Shown piece by piece: positions 20,786 to 33,245 of a DNA stretch of 64,000 nucleotides. This stretch comes from Melieria omissa. Its lineage: Eukaryota; Arthropoda; Insecta; Diptera; Ulidiidae. The stretch's first letter is position 1, and each line of letters starts with the position of its first letter. Location: the NCBI GenBank assembly GCA_963971225.1, contig OZ020267.1:112191936-112255935 (forward strand), written 5' to 3'. Below the pieces are notes generated by a model, which had not been told where the DNA came from, made no database searches, and was given only the letters and a program-made list of their open reading frames with translations. The position numbers and the translations under genes were made by a program.

Positions 20786-23681
20786 TCTCATTTCTCAGAA
20801 CGCAAATGCCTCCTTCTCGGCATCGTTGCCAATCAGCCAATTCAGCCAGCTGCTTACGATTGCCTTCAATGCAAGGTTAATTACATCGAAGAGATACGCA
20901 GAAATGTCACGAATTCCATTAGAACTGCAAATTGGATCAATGCCAAAATTAAGTTGTCGCTCTGAAGTGACCTAAAAGCCGCAGGCAATTTTTTTTGTTA
21001 TTGCCAAAAATATTCCATTTTAATTGGGATAATGCATTCGTAATTGGAAACTTCAAACTTGCTACGCGGTCGAGCATCCTTATAGACGTAATTAAGCATC
21101 CTTGTCAGCCATTTCCTTCGAACACAACACTCGAACGCACTTGTGCTCCGCCATTAAAATCCGACTAAAGCCATGAATAAAAGCGCGTCATGCTGATGGC
21201 GGTGCGACGACAAAGAGGTAGACAACGTCGCACCGAATCAATCAGAATGAGTACAAGTGCGCATATAAAAACAATAAATACATATAGAAACAATAAAACA
21301 ACTTATGGCATAACAGAAGCACAACCAACGGCAGAACGCCGAATCGCAACAATGAAGCAACAATGCGGCGTGGGAGCCAAATCAAATAATACAACTTGAC
21401 TGTCCCAAATATAACAAACAAACAAAAAAAAAAGAGCAAAATAAAAAGGAAACAACAACAACAAATACAAATAAGAAAGCATAGAAGAAAATACTCGAAC
21501 GTGTCGGGAGTCGGCCTTATCAACGTCGTCGACCGCTGCAGCGCCTTTCTTTCACTTATTTATTGATTCGAGCCTTGGTGGGGATTTTGTTCGTATTTAT
21601 TTATGTATTTTTTTGCTCTTTGCATTTTGTGTTTCGCCTTTTGCGAAAAGTTGAGCAAGTCGAGGATCGTTGCCGCCTTACTTGACTTTTGTGTTTTTCA
21701 CTTGAGATATTCGGCCACGTTTATTTGCTTTTCCTGCTGGGTCCTACATAAATTTTCTTTAGGTGTCCGAGGTGCTGTGGTTGTGGGCTTTCTTTTTTGC
21801 ACTTGCACTCGTCAACAATGGCGACAACAATAACAGCAACAACAACTGTACAAAAAAAAAACACACTAAATAAGTGGCAATAGCGGCGGGTGGCAACGTC
21901 GGCATGGAGTTAGAATAAACAACGAGGGCGGTTTGAATAATAGATTTTACGGGTATATTGCTGGCGTCTTGCAGATGATTGCATAGTGTCGGCATAGAGT
22001 GGGCAAATGCGGAATGGCGGCAAATCAAAGAACGAAATCGAATCGAAATCATTTTGATGATGTAAATAAAACATGGCCAAACAGGGCTTTTGACGTTCGG
22101 TTCCGCGTTGTTGCCTCATTGAATTGTGCAGCAATATTTCGCAATATTGTTTTGATTGTTGTTTGTTGGCATCGCGGTGGCTTTAGGAGTTGCTGTTGTT
22201 GTGGCTTCTAGGGGCTTTATAGATAATTGGTTTTATAAAAACAAAAACCGAACCCGAACCGTAAATAGGATACATTTTTAACAGTTGAGTGAAGGCAAAA
22301 GATGCAAAGAGAAATAAAAGGAAATGATTTGGAAATTTGGCCAAAGACTGTGTAAAGGAAACGAGATATTGGCTATTTTTGCATTTTTTAATTTGAAGCA
22401 GCTGAACACATAGAAATATTTTGAAAGCTCCAAATATTTGTCGTTGGTTGTCAGCGTAATTGAAAAAGCTTGAAGACCATTTTCAATGATTGATTGACAT
22501 TGTTTACTGGTACAAATATCTATGCGGAATTGTTACTAAAAGGGTCATTACAGTTTTCCGCTTGGCGATCTTCAAACGCTCTAAAAATAGTCATTACTTT
22601 GATGTTATATTCGCTCATTCGAATCAACATGAAGCTCGTTTTTAAATGGCAACATTTATAATATTTTCAAGGACTGCAACTGTAAATTAGTGAAGATTGG
22701 TTAACGAAAACCAGCTACATTCAAATATGTGCTTTGGAGTTTGAAGATCTCAATTTGCTGTACGCAGCACATTGAAACTTAAGCGGTTAATGCTAACCAC
22801 AAATTCAGTCAGAAGCCAACGCGGTTAACATTATTCAAAGCTATAGATAGACAGCGAGGGATTGATAACACTGAAATCATATTTTCCCACACAAGCATTC
22901 GTAGAACATTAAGAAGAAGAATTTCAGCTTTCAAAAACTTGAAAAAATCGCCAACTTATACATTTGAGTACGAATGCAGTTTTCAGTTCGTTGTTACTTA
23001 AATTTCTGTCTCGCGTTTAGTTGCAAAAACAGTTGCACTGATTTCATCTCGCATTGCCTCTGGTGTTAAGCTGTGTGTACGGGGTGTAGGGAACGGGGGC
23101 TCAGCTGAATGACTGCACCACGCTTATCTCTTTCTCTAAGTTTCCTAAGAAATTATCGCTCTGTGCGTGCAGCAGCAACTTGTAGCACGTTAGCAACAGT
23201 GCGTGAAGTCTTCTGGCTGCAGTGTCGTTGACATCTTATTATGTTCTTTGTGTGCTCTCTTCGCCGCAGCTGACAGTCTGTCAGCTTTGTGGCTGCACAT
23301 GCGAGCATAACTCTGCATGTTGTTATTATTTTGACTTTTGGGTTTCTGGTTGCTGGCTTCTTATCTACTTTTGACGGTTAAATACATTTGACACTGTGGT
23401 GCAGTGTCATTTGAATTTTGTTTACGCTCTCATTAGTACAAACTGTGGGTGTCAAGTGTGCTTTTGACTTTGAACTCGACTCTTGCTTTGTCAGTTTTAT
23501 TATGAACGCGCCCGACTTTATGAAACCTTCATAAATAATATTGCTTACAGTTTTCGGAGAAAAATTTGTGATATGCAAAGTAGTGACGAAGATATGTTTG
23601 AAGCACAATTTTTAAAAATTCAAAGAATTATTAAAGTTTTATGTGTGGAGAAATGCTCTGAAAACCGTTAAGTTGATTAGT
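20786..23681. other. Unique non-coding stretch
   Basis: No supported gene. (CAA)n and A-rich patches at about 21415-21470 and 21820-21870. Open frames of 60-98 codons here show no domains, overlap on both strands and follow simple sequence. Nothing else is identified. Confidence 0.55.
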
Positions 23682-24158
23682 TTAACCCTAGTGTGCGTGC
23701 CGAAAAAACACCCTTACCCGTGTGATGAGGTACCCGGAACCCCAGTACAAATTGTATAAAAAATGCTAACTGTTTGTTCGCAATGTACGAACGTCTGCCG
23801 TTTCTGCTTCGTTTTAAAGCTCTCAGTAATATAAAAGTATATTTTATGATTCGATAAAAAAGTGATTTGGGTACCCGGGTACCGGGTATGCGGGCTATGT
23901 GGGTACCCGGGTACACACATTACTTACTTACTTACTTACTTCACTGGCCATAACAACCCGTTATCGGGTTACGGCCTGCCGCAAAACTTCTCTCCAGGCG
24001 CCTCTGCTTCGCGCGCGCCTTCTCCAGTTGGTCACACCAAGAGATACCAGGGCCTCTTCCACTTGGTCCTTCCACCGGAGACACGGCCTCCCTCTTCGCC
24101 GTCGACCTCCAACCATCGCATCGAATACCTTTTTCTGGGGTACACACATAAGGGTTAA
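23682..24158. mobile_element. piggyBac-like MITE of a second family, split by a LINE
   Basis: TTAA at 23682-23685 followed by CCCTAGTGTG, and CACACATAAGGG followed by TTAA at 24155-24158, give the TTAA target and imperfect inverted ends. Without the nested LINE and its duplication the element is about 240 bp. The interior has a run of GGGTACCCGGGTACC palindromes at 23870-23915. It is non-coding; classification is by target and terminal CCCT only. Confidence 0.72.
23921..24137 (-). pseudogene. Strongly 5'-truncated LINE 3' end nested in the MITE
   Basis: The 12-bp target duplication GGGTACACACAT lies at 23909-23920 and 24138-24149. On the minus strand the insert encodes a LINE RT C-terminal segment, RRRRGRPCLRWKDQVEEALV then WRRRARSRGAWREVLRQAV, typical of RTE/CR1/Jockey-like RT ends with a GRP..RW motif. 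It finishes with an (AAGT)n simple tail against the target duplication at 23921. Length is only 217 bp. The precise clade is uncertain. Confidence 0.85.
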
Positions 24159-26095
24159 AGTTGATAATAGTTAAGGAAATAAAAAGAAAGCATCTTAAAG
24201 AAGAAAATTTATTGAAAGAACATTTGTTAAATTGTCAAGCAATAAGTCTTTTTCGTCCAACTGTCACAGAAGGTGTTTTGGACTAATTTTGTTGCCGGCT
24301 GTTAATAACAACTTGTGGTTACCGTTAACCTCTTTGGTGGTCTAAAGCATCAATAATTTGCTGGAATTAGTTAAATTTGTATTAAATGTCCTGAAAACAA
24401 TCCTTAAAGTAGTTTAAATATTACATCCCCAGATTGACACTTTTTCAGATTGTTTAATTTTTTTTTAATTTTCCAATGTTTTCGTTGATTAAGCCTATTA
24501 TAATTGTGTACTACAGCACAATGTGTGTGTGTTAATAATTTAATTAACATATGCAAATTATGTTCGAATCAACTCGGCCAGTGAGAAATTATAAACTAAT
24601 TAAACATTAATTGAAGTGATTACAAAATCAACTCAACTCGCACATTCACCATTTTGCAGTAACGGTAAACACTAACAACAAGCAGATATTTAGCTACATA
24701 CACTCACACATACCTACATACAAATTTATCAACAATTCATTGAACAACAATTCAAAAATGATTAATGCAAGAAATGTGTAAATGAATTTTTCTAACTCTT
24801 CAAGTGTCAGAATTTGCAATTTGCGCGCAACGTAACCTAAGGTTGAGGAATAATTGCTGGCACTTGCATAAAAAACCGTGCAAATGAAAATTTGCTATCA
24901 AGTCAGAGTGACCCATGTGGTTTTTGCTTGTTGTTGTTGTACGCTCGTATGTCAAAATGCAATTAATTAACAGCAACAGCAGCAGCAACGGGAAATAAGG
25001 AAAAAAGCAGCAGCAAAAAGAGCACAAAAAGCAACAGTAAACGAATTTTGCTATGCAGCAACTGTGACAAACAACAACAATAACAACTATAACAACAATG
25101 GCCCCCATAAATGACTCATGTCATTAGCAGCATCTACACAACAGTTGCCGCCCTTGCACTCGACTGCGAATGCGAACAACAGTCAGCAGAAGATTCGACA
25201 AGCGAAAACGAAAAGTAAAAAGAAACCAACAACAGCGAATTAACAAAAAAAAGTTGTAAAATAATTTTTTAACTTTGTGCACTTTTCGTTGGTTTTTGTG
25301 TGGGTGTGTGCGTTGGAGGGAGTGGATGAGTGAGTTGAGTGGGTGGGGCAAGCGAAAGGAGACGCATGACCATGAATCATGTTGTATGTGTGTTAGTTGC
25401 ACTTTTTTAACCAATGTTGCCACCACACTCCACTCCACTCCAGTCTGCGCTGCGCGCCCCACTGCTGTTATGAGTTATAGTGCTTTTGTTGTTGTTGTTG
25501 CTGCTGTTGAACTTTGCACATTTAGCCGCTCGTCGTGCACACACTATCTCTCGCCTTTTTCTGTTCGTCTGTCCAGCTGTCCTCTGTCCCTTCGGCTGTC
25601 GACTTGTCTCTGTCCTTTGCATTCATATCTGGCTGCATGCATTTGCATTTGCATTCGTTGTTGTTGTTGTACGTGTATCTTGCAGTTTGTGCCACTGGCC
25701 GCTGCCGTCGCCACCGCTGCCACGACCATTTATTTTAAAGTGTGCGCACTTGTGTGCGCTTCAAGTGTCATTGTTGGCAATTACGAGCATTGCTCGCCTC
25801 GCTGTTGTTGTTGTTGTTACTAATGCTGCGGCTGTTGTAGTTTCAGTGGCGACTGCGTGCATTTATGACAGCAACAAAGCAGCTGCTGCATGTTCGCATG
25901 CAATTTGCATTACATGCGCCCGCACTGCCGCATTGCTGTCCGTTGATAACGTTAGTGTCGACCAGTGGCACAACTGGCACCAGTGTCACTTGCAAATTTG
26001 CCAACATTCAATTCTGCATACATTCTGTAAATTGTAAAATTTTACAACGTGAACAAATATTCGAGGGGAACGCAATTTCGGTATTAGAAAAATTA
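24159..26095. other. Unique stretch with homeodomain/POU-like motifs and triplet repeats
   Basis: No supported gene. At 24535-24605 several TAAT/ATTA cores (TTAATAATTTAATTAAC) sit next to a perfect octamer ATGCAAAT (24551-24558), a texture seen in developmental enhancers but also expected in AT-rich DNA. From 24960 to 25120 CAG/CAA runs dominate, and (GTT)n/(GTC)n runs occur at 25485-25510, 25655-25670 and 25800-25820. The long open frames at 25275-26037 (Leu/Cys/Val-rich) are produced by these triplets. Confidence 0.45.
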
Positions 26096-27345
26096 GTTTA
26101 GTACACAAAGTTTGTATATGAAAATATAAAAAAGTAAAAAATTGAAAATAGTTGAAATATAAAAAATTTAATAATCTAAAGAAAATAAATTAAAAATAAA
26201 TAAAATATAATAAATAAAAATATAAGATATATAAAAAAAAATATAAAAAATATGAAATAAAAAATATAAATCTAAACAAAAATATAAAAAAGTAAAGCAA
26301 AATAAAAATACCAAAATATAACAAAAAATTTATAAAAAAATATTATATAATATAAAAAATTTATAGAAATAAAAAAATTTTGATATAAACAAAAAGTATA
26401 AATATAATAAATATATAAAAAATATAAAAAAGTAAAACACAATAAATATACCAAAATAAAATAAAAAATTACAATGAACTAAAAATCCTTTAAAAAAAAA
26501 CATGAAACATGTAAATACAAAAAAAAATACAAATACAAAAAAGGAAAACAAAATAAATATATAAAAAAAATAATAAAGTAATAAAAAATATAATATAAAA
26601 AATATGTAATAAAAAGAAATATATAATAAAAATATATATATATATAAATATAACATAAAAAATTTATAAAAATTAAAAAGTTAAAATATATACATAAAAA
26701 ATACAAATATCAAAACTATAAAAAAGTAAAACACAATAAAGATGTCAAAGTAAAATAAAAAATTATAATGAACTAAAAAATCATAAAAAAATATATGAAA
26801 ACTGTAAATACAAAATAAATTAAGAAAAAAATTCAAAAAAAAGTAAAACAAAATAAATACATATACCAAAATAAAATAAAAAATTAATAAAAAATATTAT
26901 ATAGTATTAAAAATTTCTAAAAAAATAAATTTTAAACATAAAAAATATAAATATAAAAATACAAATATCAAAAATATAAAGAAGTAAAACACAATAAAGA
27001 TTTAAAAAAAAACTAAAAACTAAACATTTATTTAAAAAAAAAATTTGAAAAATGTAAATACAAAAAATTCAAATATAAAAATATAAAAAAGTAAAACAAA
27101 ATAAAGATACAAAAATTGCTACAAAGAATTAATAAAAAAATATTATATAATATTTTAAATTTATAAAAAATAAAAAATTAATATATAAAAATAAAAAATT
27201 TAAATAAAAAAAAAATATATAAAAAGGATAACAAAATAAAGATACCAAAATAAAATAAAAAATTAATAAAAACAAAATCATAAAATAATACAGTTTAAAA
27301 AATTTAAAAAAACTTAACAAAAAGTTAAAAAATTATTGAAAAAAC
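26096..27345. repeat. A-rich satellite with alternating ~110-180-bp modules
   Basis: Nearly pure A/T with strong A excess on the + strand. The anchor AGTAAARCA(C/A)AATAAA recurs at 26291, 26431, about 26545, 26725, 26842, 26983, 27090 and about 27226. The CACAATAAA version (26431, 26725, 26983) recurs every 294 and 258 bp. It alternates with the CAAAATAAA version, which is followed by TACCAAAATAAAATAAAAAATTAATAAA and then TATTATATAATAT. Frames on the minus strand rich in Phe/Tyr/Ile are not genes. Confidence 0.8.
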
Positions 27346-28380
27346 GACCCCTCACACTTGGATTTTTCAACAGGAAACGCCCTAAAATTCGTCCTCTGAC
27401 ACCATCACTAAATTAGTCGTGTGAATTTTCGTGTGTTCCGTTGGCCAAATATTTCGGCGTACTTGTCTTTTTTACATATGAAATGTACGCTGTTGCTTGC
27501 CGGCCGCCATGGCGAGCCGAACGCGGGGCCGGGGCGCGGCTTTAATGGCGCGTAATTAAAAGACTTTGCGTATTTGTAAACCCCCTTCAGCGTTTGCCTC
27601 TCCAGTCTGCTGCCTGGTTGGCTACCTGCTGCCCTCTGTCCACTTTCAACTGCAACGCAGGCGAACACTTACTTGGCTGGACCACTTCGCCTGTCAGTTG
27701 TGCAAAAACCGTACCGTTTGCCCTTTTCGTCTGCCAGCCATATCAGCGGGATGCAGTCGGCGGGCTGAAGGCGATAGCTGTGCGTACTCGCAGTTGCACA
27801 GCGGTGTGCACATAAATAAAAATAAATTTTCCCACACACACGCACGTACATTTGTGCATATAAAGATCTGTATATATGTACGTATGTTTATATATATAAC
27901 AGTAAATGCGTTTATGTGCTTTCGTTTGATTGCTTATATGGCTGCACATTGCTCTGCAAAACATAAACAAACAAAAAAAAAATACGAAAAAAATTAACAA
28001 CTCGAGCTCAACATGTTAATGTGGCAACGCTGTTTTTGGGCTGCCACTTGATTTTCTTTGGTGTACTGACTGAAAGTTGGGGCAATGGCTTGTTGTTGTT
28101 GGCACCTTTGTTTATAACGGCACATACATTTCTATACGTTGGCTGTTGTTGTTGTTGTTGCCAGTGAAGTGCAATTTGCAATAAACTTTACTTATAAGAT
28201 CTTTAGTGCACTTTGTGATGCTTTAAAATGCAACGAAATACACTTTAATGGAATTTGATTAAAGTTTTTTGCTCTCATTAAAATGGTGCGAACGAATTTT
28301 GTTTATTTAAAATTTATTTTTGAATTTTAGTGAATTTTTCGAAACAATTTTTGCCTATGGGATGTCATTTTATTAGTCTA
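27346..28380. other. Unique non-coding stretch
   Basis: No supported gene. 27480-27790 is GC-richer with overlapping open frames on both strands and no motif. (GTT)n occurs at 28146-28160. Nothing further identified. Confidence 0.5.
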
Positions 28381-29310
28381 CCATTACCACTAATTACCAA
28401 AACCATTACAATTCATTACCATTACTATTACTTTTGCTCTCATCACTAACATTACTCTCACAATTACCATTACTGAAACCATTACTATTATTACTACCAT
28501 TATTGACATTACCATTATCAAAACCATTACTATTACCATTACCATTATCAAAACCATTACTATTACCATTACCATTATCAATTCCAATACCATTACTATT
28601 ACTACTACCATTGCCATTACCATTACCATTACCATTACCATTACCATTACCATTACCATTACCATTACCATTACCATTACCATTACCATTACCATTACCA
28701 TCACCATCACCATTACCATTACCATAGCCATTACCATTACCATTACCATTACCATAGCCATTACCATTACCATTATCACTACCATTACCATTACCATTAC
28801 CAAACCATTGCCATCACCATTACCATAACCATTGTCGTTGTCATTGCCATTACGATTACCATTATCAAAACAATTACTATTACCATTACAATTACCTTTA
28901 CCATTACCATAATCATTCTCATTACCATTACAATTACAATTACCATTACCATTACCATTACCATTACCATTACCATTACCATTACCATTACCATTACCAT
29001 TACCGTTACCATTACCATTACCATTACCATTACCATTACCATTACCATTACCATTACCATTATCATTACCATCACCTTCACCATTACCATTACCATTACC
29101 ATTACCATCACCATCACCATCACCATTACCATTACCATTACCATTGTCATTACCATTACCATTGCCATTACCCTTGTCATTGTCATTACCATTATCTAAT
29201 CTAAATAAATCCTGGGGTGCCACGGATCCATTACCCTCACTATTCCATTTCTTCTACCACTACCATTGCAATCACCATTCCCATATCGATTACCGTTACC
29301 ATTACCATGA
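28381..29310. repeat. (CCATTA)n hexanucleotide satellite, about 0.9 kb
   Basis: Tandem ATTACC / CCATTA with scattered substitutions (ATCACC, ATTATC, ATAGCC), purest at 28608-28700 and 28930-29060. Because the period is six, several frames stay open for hundreds of codons: Asn-Gly and Met-Val alternation on the minus strand, Pro-Leu on the plus strand. The 277-codon frame at 28390-29223 is one of these and is not a gene. Confidence 0.95.
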
Positions 29311-31127
29311 TCCAAATAATGTTTATAAAGTTTCAACGTTCCCCCTTTTCCAGTGTATTCCAACACAATTGAATTAATGGAGGAGCTCACAAAGGCGCTA
29401 CAACTTTCTCATTTTCATCTCCAATATTCCTGTTGGTCTGTTCAACTTAGTGTGTCTGTATGTTTTTCGTTTGGCTCCTTTGCCTGACAGTCGGTCGGTT
29501 TCACTGCCAGTCGTCGTGTCCTTTGCACATGGGAACAAAACTTGGCACAACTTCTACACAACAAAACTAACGAGTGATGGGGCGCCGGCGAGCAGCAGTG
29601 AGCAACGCGAAACGGGCAAAATGTGACAAATGCAAAAAATTTACTTAGTTTTGCTTAGTTTTATAGTGATTTCTTTATGAGGTCAATTACCCAGCAACAG
29701 TATCGTTCCACCAACACTAATACCAACAGCAGCGACAGCGCCAGCGCCAACTTTATCGCCGCGGAAGGCTTAAAATTGGTTGAATGTGGCAAACGACAGG
29801 CCATTCCATGCCAGAGCCGGCCGGGTCGGGCCATGCCATGCCATGTCGGGCTGTTGAATGCCAATGTTGGTGCACTATACTTGGTGCGCATGTTGTTGTT
29901 GCACTTGGCCTGCAGCAGCTGTCGTTTTCACTACGGTGCCTGGCCCAATGGTTGACTAGTTGGCTGGCTGGCTGACTGTTTGGTTGGTTGGTTGGTTGGT
30001 TAGTCTCTATGGGGTGAAACATGCGCGGGTGGCCGCCTTTCAGCCGAGTCAATGAACCCATTTAATTTTATTTCATTATGAAGTGTGGATGCATTTTCCA
30101 ATTAACTGCTTGGCAAATTATAAATTTACACTATATTACATTTAATTATTGTGTCCTGGCACGTTCGCACAACTGCAGGACACGCCTCGCTGCATGCATT
30201 TTTAATAAATCACCTTTCGTTTGCTCGTTGCAGGTAATTTGCTGTTTCCTAATTTATGTTAAACGAAATTTGATGACTTAAAGGTGAGCTGACAAAACGA
30301 TTTAAGGTAGCGTTGACATTAACATTTTCGCCCAATCCAACCCCAACCGGCAGATGTCAACCACGAATCATTCTATTCCCGAATGTCGAGCGAAAGCTTG
30401 TGCGCGCATCTTGCGGACCATTTGAAATGAGTCATCGCTTTTGTGTGGCGTTTTGGCCATTTGGTTGGGCCGCCTGACTTATGACGTTGTGTTCGTCATG
30501 TCGTAGTAGACATTCGCCAAGTTGAAAACTAAATGATGCGTTTAGAATTTAATGATGCGTGTTTTTGTGAGTAAACGTAGATAAAGTAAAAGTTGCACGC
30601 CGTGCGCCGAAAAGGGAACAGTTGATGTATGAATGCTGGCGGAATGCTTTCATGCTGTTGCGAGACCGGCGCCTTTGACAACATTTGGTACCAAACCGTT
30701 GAGCTTCTGAGGTCTTTTGAGTTTGCAGTTGTTTTTAGTTAATTCATAGCCGCAACCGTAGGTAGAAATGAGGTTTAATAATTCACCTTAAAATTTAGTG
30801 AGTTGGAAACTTATGAGAAAGGGGGAAATTGGTTAAATATGTAAGATACAAAGTGAGGTAGAAATTATACAAATGAATGGAAGAATCTGACTTACTGACT
30901 ATGGAGATAAAGGGAGAAATTCTTAGCTTTCACTGTCAGAACTAGATTGCAAATAATTCTGAAAGATGGGCGAAATTTGTTTACAAATTCGTTTTAAATT
31001 ATGGCATTTGCTTGTAAATGAGAGGATCACAGAATAGGTTAGATTGAAGCAGAGATTGTCAGCTCATAAGCGTCAAATTTTTCTTCTAGTCACTAATTTT
31101 TTATTTCTTCTAGTGAAGTTACTATCA
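29311..31127. other. Unique stretch with a GGTT microsatellite
   Basis: No supported gene. (GGCT)n/(GGTT)n at 29955-30003. A weak acceptor-donor pair at about 30233 and 30283 encloses 50 nt with stops in all frames, so it was not called an exon. Confidence 0.5.
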
Positions 31128-31135
31128 GTGTTGCC

Positions 31136-31367
31136 ACTTGAAACATTTTTTTTCCCACCAAACTTTCGACCAAATCCGACTCAACCGACCAAATTAAGAG
31201 TTTGCGTTTTAAATTCATTTTTAAATTCCAATTTAATTTTTTAAATAAATTGTTTGTCCTAATGAAAAGATATTCACATCACAAAACGGACCGAAATTCG
31301 TTTAAGCAGACCAAAGTAAAAAAATCTGACCAATTTTAGTCCGAAAAGACCAAAACCGGCAACTTTG
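31136..31367. mobile_element. hAT-type MITE, 232 bp
   Basis: The left end CAGTGTTGCCACTT and the inverted right end CAAAGTTGCCGGTT share the CARWGTTGCC core. Flanking 8-bp sequences GTTACTAT (31128-31135) and GTCACTAT (31368-31375) match at seven of eight positions, the 8-bp duplication typical of hAT. The interior has repeated GACCAAA/TTTCGGTC-like words and no coding capacity. The left part recurs inside the SINE at 5296-5440. Confidence 0.75.
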
Positions 31368-31375
31368 GTCACTAT

Positions 31376-33245
31376 AGTAAATTTTGAGCTGGAGAAGCAG
31401 TTTTTGTTTTTGCAAGAGACTGAAGACTTTTTACAGAAATATTTAAGTATGGAAATAGATTTTTGTTTAGATGCAATATTATTATTTTTTTTTTTTAAAT
31501 TTTTATATAAAAATTTTTCAACACCGAAATATTCCACTGTGAGTAAAGGAACTTAAGCTTCTACCTACTTATGTGCTGTCCATGTACGAATGTATGTTTG
31601 TGTTTTGACTTTTGTACCAACTTAATGCCAGACATTTTTGGCTTTCGTTCGCTCTTTATCGCCTTTGCTTTTTGACAGATTTTAGCGAGACATTTCAATG
31701 CTGTTTGGCTTTTAAAGAAAATCCTCTCATACAAACGACCTCGCTTTGCCATATATACAAATATACATATACTATATGTATATGCATGTATGTACATATG
31801 TATGCACAAATATGTGTGAATGCAACACATATCCCTCGTTTTTAGACGGCACACACTTTCGTGCGCCATTTACCCAAACAAACAAACAAATGCCAACAAA
31901 GTCACACACACACATAGACACACACACTTATGCACACAAACCACCTCCACACAAACACAAGCAGTCAGCATAATACGGATTGGTACAATGTCCGTTACTG
32001 AATGCTGAAGTGTGCGAGTGCGCAATTTTTATTAGAATTGAAATGAAATAATATTTGCCAGTCGCCCACCGACTCCTACTGGCAACCGGCAACTGGCAAC
32101 TGCCAGTGTTGCCAACACCGATAGCGGCCGGTGCAACACCGTGGCCCCGAATGCAGGCAGACAAGTGGCTGGGTGTGTGGGCGGGTGCGGGCCAGCGCTC
32201 TGAAAGGATATCATATATCACTGGCGCGCTGCCGTGCTGGCAGGCAGACCGCCCTTCGCCGCAGCTGGTGCGCGCTGTTGTGAATTGGTGATTGTGCAAA
32301 TGCAGAATGCAAACTTTCATCATTGAGACCATTTGGTGCGTTTCGAATGCGAATTGCTGCGAGTACGAACGCGAATGTGAATGCAATGAACTTTTGCGAG
32401 CAGCAGCAACTGCTGGTGCAGCTGCAACTGCAATTTTTGTAATGAAAAGGGCGCCCTGAATTAGGAATTTTAAGCAAATACCGAGAACTAGCTCGAGCTG
32501 CACAACTCCAAAAAGCGCACTGGGGAGCCAGGCGCCAGCACGTTGCCTCCTGCGCTGGCTGTGCCAAGAAGTGGCATGTTTAGTGGTTGTGATGCTGCTG
32601 ACTATGTTGCTGGAGCGCGCTTTTTTTTCGTTAAATTCATACTTAAATGTTACTTTTAATGGAAAAAGTTGGCAGCACACTTGTTATGATGGTTTTGCTT
32701 CGTTCCTTTGACTCGCCCTCCGAACAGTGGCAACGAGAAAATAGAGACAGTCATGCACGCCTGTCTGACTGTCCGTTATTTCTTTCTTTTCCCTCTTAGC
32801 TTATTTGCGGCTTACGCGGCATTTTGCTGTAGTTTCGGTTATCAACTGGTTAGCGTTGCTCATTTTCGTACAGATTCGGTTGAGTTTTCATGTACAGCCT
32901 AATTAATCGAAATTGAGAATTGTTGCTATTACTGCGACCTCATTATATCGACATTACAATGCGAACGTTGTCGGGAACATGTTGCGGTTTTATGGCTACG
33001 GCTTAAATCATTTATTAACTTAATTATGAACTGTGAACGACATAAATGTTGCCATGTGGCTCACCGGTCGATAATACCCCGACAGTTGAGTGGCTTTCGT
33101 GTGAGGCCGTGCAGGCAGGGCACATGCATGTCACTTGTGGGTTTCGGTTAGGAAATCAATTTAAAATGCGTTTAAATCAAAATAATATGGATTTCATAGG
33201 TAAAGCTGTTTGGGTGATGCAAAGTATTAATTTTATGATAGATTT
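31376..33245. other. Unique stretch with TACATATGTA and (CA)n microsatellites
   Basis: No supported gene. 31750-31815 is a TATACATA/CATGTATGTACATATG tract and 31900-31950 a (CA)n-rich tract. GC-rich 32040-32290. The 250-codon open frame on the minus strand (31928-32680) is discussed under rejected items. Confidence 0.5.

Noticed and set aside
24563..24572. GTTCGAATC, resembling a tRNA B box
   Set aside because: No A box or cloverleaf in the expected upstream interval.
25275..26037. Overlapping 182- and 185-codon frames on the + strand
   Set aside because: Start in a (GTT)n/(GCT)n run; Leu/Val/Cys-rich, mutually overlapping in different phases, no domain.
28390..29223. 277-codon Asn-Gly / Met-Val frame
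   Set aside because: Direct product of the (CCATTA)n hexamer, which has no stops in several phases.
30233..30283. Possible 50-nt exon between CAG and GTGAGC
   Set aside because: Stops in all three frames and a weak acceptor; not a coding exon.
31928..32680. 250-codon open frame on the minus strand
   Set aside because: Composition is erratic, with no domain, signal or splice support. It overlaps + strand frames in a GC-rich patch and ends in a (CA)n microsatellite. Length alone is not enough.
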